9,447 nt of DNA from positions 1-9,447 of the forward strand of contig JAGGTU010000028.1 of assembly GCA_021163545.1 (NCBI GenBank), in the 5' to 3' direction. The stretch comes from a bacterium. GTDB lineage: Bacteria > Patescibacteriota > Minisyncoccia > Minisyncoccales > PEYH01. The notes under the pieces were generated by a model, which was given only the letters and a program-made list of their open reading frames with translations, did no database searches and was not told the DNA's origin. Numbering within the stretch: position 1 is the first letter of the stretch; every line of letters begins with the position of its first letter. The position numbers were made by a program, and so were the translations under genes. Shown here in pieces: positions 1-6,248 of this stretch.

Positions 1-74
1 AGCATGCTGCGAATTAATTCTATAAAGAAGAAAGCGAAGAAAGTAATTTTTATGGAGCATCTTTATCAAAGCGA

Positions 75-229
75 GGCAACAAGTTTCAAAGTAGCTCCCG
101 CAGGCGGCTGAGCACGGTCTCCGAGCGAAGCCCCGCTAAGCGGGGCAAAGCGAGGAGTCAGCCGCCGAGGGCGCAGGCTGCCGAACCTCGCTGGGGTTCG
201 GACAGCCGGTACTTTGAAACTTTGTTGCC
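75..229. repeat. GC-rich compound inverted repeat (structured intergenic element)
   Basis: This is a GC-rich island in an otherwise AT-rich window. The outer arms, 75-93 and 210-229, are reverse complements of 19 and 20 bases (ggcaacaagtttcaaagta, with one extra A in the right arm). Inside are further nested pairings. ggcggctga (103-111) pairs with tcagccgcc (158-166). Within that, ctcc (119-122) pairs with ggag (154-157), and gccccgc (130-136) pairs with gcggggc (140-146) around a TAA triloop. A separate hairpin at 176-207 pairs ggctgccgaacc with ggttcggacagcc, with one bulged A. The whole folds as a closing stem carrying two arms. There is no T-tract after it on either strand, so it does not look like a simple intrinsic terminator for mreB1. 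It could be a MITE- or REP-like interspersed element, or a structured RNA. The pairings are directly visible; the identity is unknown. The rest of 1-284 shows no supported gene. Confidence 0.75.
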
Positions 230-284
230 GAGCGACTCTTCTAAAACTACTTCAAGTATAAATTGTTAATAAACTGCGCAATTT

Positions 285-1355
285 CTATTCCTTAGGAACT
301 TCCATTTCTTCTGGTTGAGCTAATACCTCTTCCAGTTCATCTAAATTCTCTAAAACTGCTCCTGCCCCTCTTACAACAGCTGTCAATGGATCTTCAACAA
401 TCTTTGTGGGAATGCGAGTTTCTTTTGCAATGAGCGCATCTAATCCTCTCAATAGAGCCCCACCACCTGTTAAATAAATTCCTTTCAGCATAATATCTGC
501 AACTAATTCTGGTGGTGTCTCTTCAATTGCATTTTTAATTTCTCCTACAATCTCTCTTACCGATTTCTCAATCGCTCTTTTGATATCCTCTTCATTAACC
601 ACTACCTCCTCAGGTAAGCCGGTAATTAAATTTCTTCCTCTGATTGGCATTTCTCTTTTCTCCTTTTTCTCCCTTCTTTGTTTAAAAAGATAAGCATTTC
701 CCAACCTTATTTTAGCCTCCTCTGCTGTTTTTTCTCCAATTAAAAGTTTGTATTCTTCTTGTACAAAATTAATTACATCTTGGTTTAATTTATCCCCGGC
801 TACCTTCAGACTTTTTGATAGGACAATCCCGCCAAGAGAGATAACCGCAATTTCTGTTGTACCCCCACCTATGTCAACAACAAAATTTCCTCCTGCCTCT
901 TGTACAGGTAGCTTTGCTCCAATTGCTGCAGCCATTGGTTGTTCTATCAAAAATACTTTCTGGGCCCCGGCATTCTTCCCCGCTTCTCTTACAGCTCTTT
1001 TCTCTACTTCTGTTAAACCGCAAGGTATTCCTATAATAACCCGGGGTCTTGGAAAAATAACCCTCTCCTGATAAACTTTCTGAACAAAATATTTCAACAT
1101 TTGCTCGGCCACTTCAAAATCTGAAATTACTCCATGAGAGAGTGGTCTTGTGGCTACAATATTGGCCGGAGTTCTCCCAACCATTTTCTTTGCTTCTTTT
1201 CCAATTGCTAGAATCTGATTAGTTTTTTGGTTGATAGCCACAACCGAGGGTTCTCTAATTACAATCCCCTCTCCCTTTACATAGACCAAAGTATTAGCTG
1301 TCCCAAGATCAATGGCAATATCTTTTCCGAATTTTGAGAATAATTTTTTAAACAT
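285..1355 (-). CDS. mreB: MreB rod-shape actin homologue, copy 1 (with N-terminal anchor-like helix)
   Basis: Bacterial actin that forms membrane-associated filaments on the inner face of the cytoplasmic membrane and positions cell-wall synthesis. At 356 residues it is close to the usual 335-350. Visible nucleotide-binding motifs are phosphate 1 DLGTANT (16-22), VGRTP (59-63), the connecting EQPMAAAIG (138-146), phosphate 2 DIGGGTTE (161-168) and the adenosine motif TGGGALLRG (296-304). The start MFKKLFSKFGKD resembles the amphipathic membrane-binding helix of Gram-negative MreB. A lysine/arginine/glutamate-rich stretch (about 225-235) looks like a small insertion relative to Bacillus MreB, and the C-terminus (338-356) is acidic. 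The ATG overlaps the end of proS by 8 bases, which suggests coupled translation. It is the last gene of the run. No mreC, mreD, rodA or pbp2 follows in the window; the GC-rich element does. A second, distinct copy lies at 5182-6192. Confidence 0.96.
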   Translation of the reverse strand: MFKKLFSKFGKDIAIDLGTANTLVYVKGEGIVIREPSVVAINQKTNQILAIGKEAKKMVGRTPANIVATRPLSHGVISDFEVAEQMLKYFVQKVYQERVIFPRPRVIIGIPCGLTEVEKRAVREAGKNAGAQKVFLIEQPMAAAIGAKLPVQEAGGNFVVDIGGGTTEIAVISLGGIVLSKSLKVAGDKLNQDVINFVQEEYKLLIGEKTAEEAKIRLGNAYLFKQRREKKEKREMPIRGRNLITGLPEEVVVNEEDIKRAIEKSVREIVGEIKNAIEETPPELVADIMLKGIYLTGGGALLRGLDALIAKETRIPTKIVEDPLTAVVRGAGAVLENLDELEEVLAQPEEMEVPKE

Positions 1356-2613
1356 AATGTTTTTCTTTTAAAAATTTTATAACATCTTTAATCTTGATTA
1401 AGTGAATTTTCTTTTTACTCCTTTCTTTTATTTCGACTTGCTTTTTAGATAATGTTTTCTTGCTTACAACTATCCTTAAAGGAATTCCAAGTAGATCAGA
1501 CTCAACAAGTTTCTCTCCGATGCTTTCTTTCTGCCTGTCATCATATAGTACTTCTAAAGATGCTTTTTGTAAATTGTCGTATATTTTCTCTGCGGCTTTA
1601 AAAACACTTCTTTCTTTAATTTCTATAGGGAGCAAATGTATTTGATATGGGGCCACTTCTTGTGGCCAAATAATACCCCCTTCATCATGGTTTACCTCCA
1701 CAATTGTTGCCATTAACCTCCCAAGCCCTATTCCATAACAGCCCATAACAATAGGTCTCTTTGCACCTTTTTTATCAATATAATAGGCATCGAATGCTTT
1801 GGAATATTTTGTTCCCAGAGGAAAGATATTGCCTACCTCTATTCCTCTCTCTTTTGCTATTCTTCCTTCTTTACATTTAGGACAGATCTGACCTTCTTTT
1901 ACTTTTGCAATTTCTTTGTTCTGAGCAAAATCACATTTTGAGCAGTAAAATATTGTATCTTCTCCTGCGGGAGTCACAACTTGAAATTCATGAGACACTC
2001 CTTTAGTAAATCCTGCTGCTGATGCTTCAACTATCTTCACTTTCAAGTTGCATCTTCTAAAAACTCTTAAATATGCATTTATAACCTTTTTATAATATCT
2101 CTCAAAATCTTTTTCGTCTGGATGAAAACTATATAAATCTTTCATCACAAATTCTCTTGCTCGCAGAAGTCCTCCAAAAAATCTTAACTCATTTCTAAAT
2201 TTTGTCTGAATTTGAAAAAGATAAACAGGCAAATCTCTCCATGAGTGAATTTGTTTCTGAACAATCTGAGTAATTACCTCCTCATGCGTAGGTCCTAGGG
2301 TAAATTCTTTTCCGTGTCTGTCTTTAAACTTAAATAAAATTTGCCCCACACTTTTCCAACGGCCGGTCTTCTCCCAAATATATTTTGGTTGAAGAGCGGG
2401 CAAGAAAACCTCCTGAGCTCCTATTCTTAACATCTCCTCTCGAATGATATTCTCTATTTTTTTATGAACCAAAAATCCCAAAGGTAAAAGACTATAAACC
2501 CCAGATGATAACTGATCAATAAAACCTCCTTTTATAAGTAATCTATGAGAGGTTACCTCTATCTTTTCTGAGACTGCTTTTTGGGTTTTGTAGAACAATT
2601 TAGATTGTTTCAT
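1348..2613 (-). CDS. proS: Prolyl-tRNA synthetase, short form lacking the INS editing domain
   Basis: Class II aminoacyl-tRNA synthetase that charges tRNA-Pro with proline, using ATP, in the cytoplasm. The N-terminus (MKQSKLFYKT, then SHRLLIKGGFIDQLSSGVY at 22-40) matches bacterial-type ProRS and supports this start. Motif 1 lies at about 46-75. Motif 2 and its loop, FRNELRFFGGLLRAREFVMKD, span 139-159, and motif 3 contains GCYGIGLGR (291-299). The C-terminal anticodon-binding domain begins near 317 (PQEVAPYQIHLLPI). Bacterial ProRS is usually about 570 residues, with a roughly 180-residue INS domain between motifs 2 and 3 that hydrolyses Ala-tRNA-Pro. Here that segment is reduced to a linker of about 16 residues between CSKC (224-227) and CPKC (244-247), probably a four-cysteine metal knuckle. 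The catalytic core is intact, so this is a domain loss rather than a broken gene. It starts 3 bases after rseP ends, with no Shine-Dalgarno sequence. Confidence 0.96.
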   Translation of the reverse strand: MKQSKLFYKTQKAVSEKIEVTSHRLLIKGGFIDQLSSGVYSLLPLGFLVHKKIENIIREEMLRIGAQEVFLPALQPKYIWEKTGRWKSVGQILFKFKDRHGKEFTLGPTHEEVITQIVQKQIHSWRDLPVYLFQIQTKFRNELRFFGGLLRAREFVMKDLYSFHPDEKDFERYYKKVINAYLRVFRRCNLKVKIVEASAAGFTKGVSHEFQVVTPAGEDTIFYCSKCDFAQNKEIAKVKEGQICPKCKEGRIAKERGIEVGNIFPLGTKYSKAFDAYYIDKKGAKRPIVMGCYGIGLGRLMATIVEVNHDEGGIIWPQEVAPYQIHLLPIEIKERSVFKAAEKIYDNLQKASLEVLYDDRQKESIGEKLVESDLLGIPLRIVVSKKTLSKKQVEIKERSKKKIHLIKIKDVIKFLKEKHYV

Positions 2614-2616
2614 ACT

Positions 2617-3723
2617 CTAAAAAAATTGCTTAATGTCTTTAAAAGTAATTAGCAACAAAAGCAAAATAAGGAAGATATATCCAGCCAAGTTAAAGTTCCT
2701 TTCGATTTTCTCAGGCACTGGTTTTCTAAATAAGGCTTCGTATAAAACAAAAATCAGTCTTCCGCCATCTGTACCAGGAATGGGAAGAATATTAATGACT
2801 CCCAAAGACAGAGAAAGGAGACCAACAAGACTCAAAAGGGCAATTATTCCTTCCTTTAAAGTTGTCTCTACTAAAAAGAAAATGCCAACTGGCCCACTCA
2901 CTGCTTCTGCAACAGGCTGAATTGTTTCTTCTTCAAAGGAAAGTTTAATAAGCCTCCCGAATACTCTAAAAGAATAATCTAAAAGGTTCAATGAATGGAG
3001 AAATCCGGAGAAAATTTTCTGAGATAAACTTTGATATTGCAAATGTGCTACAGGGGCAATTTGTATTCCCAAAGGCCCTTGGCCCTCGGGCGGATTTTCT
3101 CTGGGGATAATCTCAACTCGTCTTTGGTTTTCTTCTCTTAAGTTTCTAACCTCTAAGATAACTTTTTGGCCTTTGTTCTGGTTGATGAATTCAATAAACT
3201 CTTCTAAACTACCAAACTTTTGGTTATTAGCTGAGATTATAAGATCATATACTTTAAGCCCGGCTTTCTGTGCTGGAGAGCCTTCTGCCACATAACCAAT
3301 TGTAATATACTGATTTTCCTCCCCAAATAAGAATTTCTGTCCAAATAATGAAGGTAAGTAAGTCTCAAATTGATTGACTGCTAAAACTATATAAAAAATA
3401 ACTACCGCCAGAAGAAAATTAGCCGTCACCCCTGCAAGAAGTATTTTTGATTTGACCAAAGGTCTTTGAAACACGAAGCTTCTCTTTTTTTCAACCTCTT
3501 GATACCTATCTTCTCCATACAGCCTTACAAAGCCCCCAAAAGGAAGAAGATTTATTGAATAAATTGTTTCTCCTATTTTTTTGCCAAAAATACGCGGAGG
3601 TAAGCCAAAACCAAACTCTTCTACCTTAATGTTAGCTCTCTTGGCCGCAAGAAAATGGAAAAACTCATGAATAAAAATTAAAAAACCTAATATTAAAATG
3701 AATACCACTACCTCCACAATCAT
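2617..3723 (-). CDS. rseP: RIP-family site-2 zinc metalloprotease (RseP/RasP-like)
   Basis: Intramembrane protease of family M50, which cleaves membrane-embedded substrates such as anti-sigma factors and remnant signal peptides. At 368 residues it is somewhat shorter than RasP (about 420) or RseP (about 450). The first membrane segment (about 4-24) carries the zinc site HEFFH (19-23). A second hydrophobic segment spans about 94-116. One PDZ domain lies at about 140-205 (GYVAEGSPAQKAGLKVYDLI). The substrate-loop-like SGPVGIF is at 276-282, a hydrophobic stretch at 291-312, the second catalytic motif NILPIPGTDGG at 311-321 with the zinc-ligand Asp319, and a final segment at about 345-361. The usual form of that last motif is NxxPxPxLDGG; here Thr replaces Leu. 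The ATG overlaps the frr stop in an ATGA. An AAAGGA about 12 bases upstream is the only ribosome-site-like string in the run, but it is far from the start. The substrate cannot be told from the sequence. Confidence 0.94.
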   Translation of the reverse strand: MIVEVVVFILILGFLIFIHEFFHFLAAKRANIKVEEFGFGLPPRIFGKKIGETIYSINLLPFGGFVRLYGEDRYQEVEKKRSFVFQRPLVKSKILLAGVTANFLLAVVIFYIVLAVNQFETYLPSLFGQKFLFGEENQYITIGYVAEGSPAQKAGLKVYDLIISANNQKFGSLEEFIEFINQNKGQKVILEVRNLREENQRRVEIIPRENPPEGQGPLGIQIAPVAHLQYQSLSQKIFSGFLHSLNLLDYSFRVFGRLIKLSFEEETIQPVAEAVSGPVGIFFLVETTLKEGIIALLSLVGLLSLSLGVINILPIPGTDGGRLIFVLYEALFRKPVPEKIERNFNLAGYIFLILLLLLITFKDIKQFF

Positions 3724-4274
3724 GATTCCATAATTTCCTTTGTTTTTTGTTGTGAAATTTCCTCCACTTTTTGATTATACTCATCTACCACTTCCTGCAC
3801 TTCTTCTTTAACCTTATACTTTTCATCTTCTGAAATTTCCTTTTCTTCAAAAAGACGTCGAACTTCTTTCAAAACATTATCTCTCCATCGACGAATTTTT
3901 TCTCTTACTTCCTCTTTTTCTTTATTAACCCTCCCCACTAAATTCTGCCTAAACTCTTCAGTTAAAGGGGGTAAATTAATACGAATATTGTTTTGCTCAA
4001 CCACCGGAGAAGTGCCAAGATCTGCCTGATTGAGTGCTTTCTCAATTGCTTCTATGGCATTTTTATCCCAAGGCTGAATAAGAATTTCTCTTGGTTCAGG
4101 ACACAAAATAGCAGCTATCTGCTTCAATTTCACTTTTGAGCCATAATAATCTACTAACAAATCCTCAACCAAAGCCGGAGTTGCTCTGCCTGTTCTTATT
4201 CTATTAAGTTGCTCTTTAAAATTATTAATAATTTCCTCGAGTTCTGATTTGTGTTTCTGAATCACCTCTCTCAT
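3720..4274 (-). CDS. frr: Ribosome recycling factor
   Basis: Works with EF-G to split post-termination ribosomes in the cytoplasm. The 184-residue length is essentially the family's standard 185. The sequence begins in the long-helix domain, with RIRTGRATPALVEDLLVDYYG (25-45) near the first hinge, followed by the small alpha/beta domain. PPLTEEFRQNLV (102-113) marks the second hinge, and the highly charged helices that complete the three-helix bundle follow, including RRWRDN (128-133) and EEKEISEDEKYKVKEEVQ (143-160). The usual PPLTEERR is PPLTEEFR here, a Phe at a normally charged position. The ATG overlaps the holB stop (ATGA), and its own stop overlaps the rseP start in the same way. No ribosome-binding site is seen, so coupling to holB translation is the likely mode. 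In many bacteria frr lies upstream of uppS, cdsA, dxr, rseP and proS; here it directly abuts rseP. Confidence 0.97.
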   Translation of the reverse strand: MREVIQKHKSELEEIINNFKEQLNRIRTGRATPALVEDLLVDYYGSKVKLKQIAAILCPEPREILIQPWDKNAIEAIEKALNQADLGTSPVVEQNNIRINLPPLTEEFRQNLVGRVNKEKEEVREKIRRWRDNVLKEVRRLFEEKEISEDEKYKVKEEVQEVVDEYNQKVEEISQQKTKEIMES

Positions 4275-5185
4275 AGTTCTAAAAATAATAATTCTAAAGC
4301 TAATTCAGGGTTTACATTGGAATTTGTAATTAAATAATATATCTCCTGTAAATTAGTCAAAATTCTCTGCAACTGATCCTTTGTCCATATATGGTCTTTG
4401 TTTTGACCAATTAATTCTTTATACATTAAATCTCTAAAATAAGCGAGCCATATCTCCAGGATCTTCTCAATGTTTTCGTTCTTTGCAATTTCCTTTGCAT
4501 ATTTAAATTTCACATACATTGACTGATTTTTAAGTTGATTGATTTCTTGAATTCTTTTTCGGGTTTCTTCCAAGATATTTTGATCAGCTGCAGCATTCAA
4601 AATCAATCCAACTTTTTTATTTAAAAATTCTATATTTATGTCTTTTAAATTTTCAAGTTGCAATATCATACCTGATACTAATCCTTCTTGTACTGGCTCA
4701 AATTGAATCTTCTGACATCTTGAAACAATTGTGGGAAGTATTTTATAAGGGTATTCAGAAACTAAGATTATAACCACATTTCCTTTTGGCTCCTCAAGTT
4801 GTTTCAAAAGAGCACTTTGCGCATCAAAACTTAATTTATGAGCTTCATCAATAATTGCAACTTTCCATAGATTCTTCTGAGTAGATAATGCTAATTTCTC
4901 TTTCAGCTCTCTTATTTTCTCTATAGGAATAACCGATTTTGACGCTTCTGGCTCAAGAAAAATAAGATTAGGCCAGATTTTTTTCTCGATCTGATAACAT
5001 ATTTCACATTGATTACAAGGCTGATTGTTATCCCTATTTAAGCAATTTAGATATTTTGCAAACTCAATGGCTACTTTCTTTTTACCAATATGTGAGGGCC
5101 CAAAAAATAAATATGCATGGGAAACCCTATTTTCTTTTACGCTTTTAATTAGAAAATTCCATTGTTTTTGATGCCCAATAATCAT
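4271..5185 (-). CDS. holB: DNA polymerase III clamp-loader delta-prime subunit
   Basis: AAA+-fold subunit of the clamp loader that opens and places the beta sliding clamp during chromosome replication. Domain order fits the family. The N-terminus is IIGHQKQWNFLIKSVKENRVSHAYLF in type (2-27). A degenerate P-loop, GPSHIGKKK (29-37), has Lys where a canonical Walker A has Ser/Thr. A four-cysteine zinc module follows (C48, C57, C60, C63), then Walker B-like IIDEAH (111-116), and the conserved SRC motif (155-157) that supplies an arginine finger to a neighbouring subunit. The helical C-terminus (about 170-304) is poorly conserved, as is usual. The degenerate P-loop and 304-residue length favour delta-prime over DnaX (gamma/tau), which keeps a full Walker A and is longer. 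The start is in an ATGA overlap with the mreB2 stop, and the end in an ATGA overlap with frr. Confidence 0.9.
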   Translation of the reverse strand: MIIGHQKQWNFLIKSVKENRVSHAYLFFGPSHIGKKKVAIEFAKYLNCLNRDNNQPCNQCEICYQIEKKIWPNLIFLEPEASKSVIPIEKIRELKEKLALSTQKNLWKVAIIDEAHKLSFDAQSALLKQLEEPKGNVVIILVSEYPYKILPTIVSRCQKIQFEPVQEGLVSGMILQLENLKDINIEFLNKKVGLILNAAADQNILEETRKRIQEINQLKNQSMYVKFKYAKEIAKNENIEKILEIWLAYFRDLMYKELIGQNKDHIWTKDQLQRILTNLQEIYYLITNSNVNPELALELLFLEL

Positions 5186-6192
5186 TTGGTTTTTGTCATA
5201 ATGCTTTTTTTATAAACATCTAAATTTTCTAAGACGATTCCTGTGCCTTTAGCAACACAAAAAAGCGGTTGGTCAGCCACAAAGCAAGGAACGCCTGTTT
5301 TTTTGGCAATAAGTTGGTCAATATTTCTAAGGAGTGCGCCTCCACCTGAAGCTACCATTCCTTTGTCCATAATATCAGCAGCAAGTTCTGGAGGAGTAGA
5401 GCGCAAAACTGCTTTAACAGCCTGAATAATCTCTTCTAATACCCCTGAGATTGCTTCACATACTTCGTTTGAAGTAACTTTAATAACCTTTGGTAAACCG
5501 GAAAGTAGATCCCTTCCTTTTACCTCCATCTCTTTTGCCTTTTTTTCAAAGACTGCCGTGCCAATCTTAATTTTAATATCTTCTGCTGTCTGTTCTCCTA
5601 TTGCTAAATTATGTTTTCTTTTAATATAGTCAGAAATAGCAAGATTCATTCTGTCTCCTGCCACCCTTACCGAGTTTACTGTCACAATACCACCCAAAGA
5701 AATCACAGCTACTTCTGTTGTTCCTCCCCCAATATCAATAATTAAATGGCCTGAGCAACTATTTATTGGAATGCCAGCTCCAATTGCTGCTAAAATTGGT
5801 TCTTTTGCCACATAGGCGGCTTTCGCTCCTGCCTCCATTGCCGCTTCAATGACAGCTCTTTTCTCAGTTGAAGTAATCCCTGCTGGAACTGAAATTATCA
5901 ATTCTGGTTTAAAAATTTGATACCAGGGTTTTGTTTTATTAATGAAATATCTAAGCATTGCTAAGGTAACCTTATAGTCTGCTATTACTCCATCCTTTAG
6001 CGGGCGGTAAACTCTAATTGTCTCAGGAGTCCTGCCTGTCATTTCCTTTGCCTCCTTTCCTACGGCTAAAATCTTATTCTCGTCAACAGAAATAGCAACA
6101 ACTGAAGGTTCGTTTAAAACTATTCCTTTTTTAGGAACCCAGACAAGAGAGTTACATGTTCCAAGATCTATGCCTATTTTTTGTACCAACAT
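5182..6192 (-). CDS. mreB: MreB-family actin homologue, copy 2 (no N-terminal anchor)
   Basis: A second full-length MreB, 336 residues, alignable throughout with copy 1 (285-1355). Motifs are DLGTCNS (9-15), TGRTP (52-56), KEPILAAIG (130-138), DIGGGTTE (153-160) and SGGGALLRN (282-290), so the ATP site looks functional. It begins MLVQKIGIDLGT and so lacks the extra N-terminal basic/hydrophobic helix of copy 1; any membrane contact would have to come from internal loops, as in Bacillus-type MreB. Phosphate loop 1 has Cys13 where MreB usually has Ala. Its C-terminal tail (YKKSIMTKTK) is basic, in contrast to the acidic tail of copy 1. It follows murA after a 56-base repeat spacer and overlaps holB by ATGA. 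No ribosome-binding site is visible. It could be an Mbl/MreBH-like paralogue that co-polymerises with copy 1. Family assignment is firm; division of labour is inference. Confidence 0.93.
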   Translation of the reverse strand: MLVQKIGIDLGTCNSLVWVPKKGIVLNEPSVVAISVDENKILAVGKEAKEMTGRTPETIRVYRPLKDGVIADYKVTLAMLRYFINKTKPWYQIFKPELIISVPAGITSTEKRAVIEAAMEAGAKAAYVAKEPILAAIGAGIPINSCSGHLIIDIGGGTTEVAVISLGGIVTVNSVRVAGDRMNLAISDYIKRKHNLAIGEQTAEDIKIKIGTAVFEKKAKEMEVKGRDLLSGLPKVIKVTSNEVCEAISGVLEEIIQAVKAVLRSTPPELAADIMDKGMVASGGGALLRNIDQLIAKKTGVPCFVADQPLFCVAKGTGIVLENLDVYKKSIMTKTK

Positions 6193-6248
6193 AGTTTTGA
6201 CTGATTGGCTATTTGACTGTTTGGTTAATTAGCTAATTTGTAAATTAG
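6193..6248. repeat. Degenerate octamer tandem repeat filling the murA-mreB2 spacer
   Basis: The 56-base spacer divides exactly into seven 8-base units. On the plus strand these are agttttga, ctgattgg, ctatttga, ctgtttgg, ttaattag, ctaatttg, taaattag. Positions 5 and 6 are TT in every unit, position 8 is always a purine, and the consensus is roughly CT(A/G)(A/T)TT(G/A)G. The pattern is clearer at period 16: 6197-6211 and 6213-6227 match at 13 of 15 positions (TTGACTGnTTGGnTA). The array also contains a 12-base palindrome, aattagctaatt (6227-6238), and a hairpin with 7-bp stems (6233-6248). The units run up to the mreB2 ATG, so there is no room for a Shine-Dalgarno sequence. It could be slippage-derived filler, an operator array, or a translation-control leader. 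Confidence 0.7.

Noticed and set aside
1..111. Plus-strand frame open from the left edge to a TGA at 109-111, possibly the 3' end of a convergent gene running into the GC-rich element
   Set aside because: Only about 36 codons, with low-complexity lysine-rich sequence and no recognisable family. A minus-strand frame is open over the same stretch too, so openness alone is weak evidence.
103..207. tRNA or other standard RNA gene within the GC-rich element
   Set aside because: The arms do not have cloverleaf dimensions, and there is no T-loop, anticodon arm or acceptor with CCA. No known riboswitch core was recognised.
70..235. Possible target-site duplication agcga (70-74 and 231-235) flanking the outer inverted repeat
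   Set aside because: agcga also occurs at 33-37, 124-128 and 149-153, so its presence at the borders is likely chance; the right copy is also offset by one base.
260..284. aaattg (260-265) / caattt (279-284) hairpin just after the mreB1 stop as a terminator
   Set aside because: The 6-bp AT-rich stem with a 13-base loop and no following T-tract is too weak.
748..1071. Plus-strand open frame opposite mreB1, and similar antisense frames opposite proS, rseP, mreB2 and murA
   Set aside because: They are complementary-strand shadows of confidently identified genes, with no family resemblance and no promoter or ribosome site.
4271..5185. DnaX (gamma/tau) instead of HolB
   Set aside because: The P-loop is degenerate (GPSHIGKKK), the protein is only 304 residues, and the N-terminus and Walker region match delta-prime better.
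6193..6248. CRISPR array
   Set aside because: Units are 8 bases with no unique spacers, and no cas genes are nearby.
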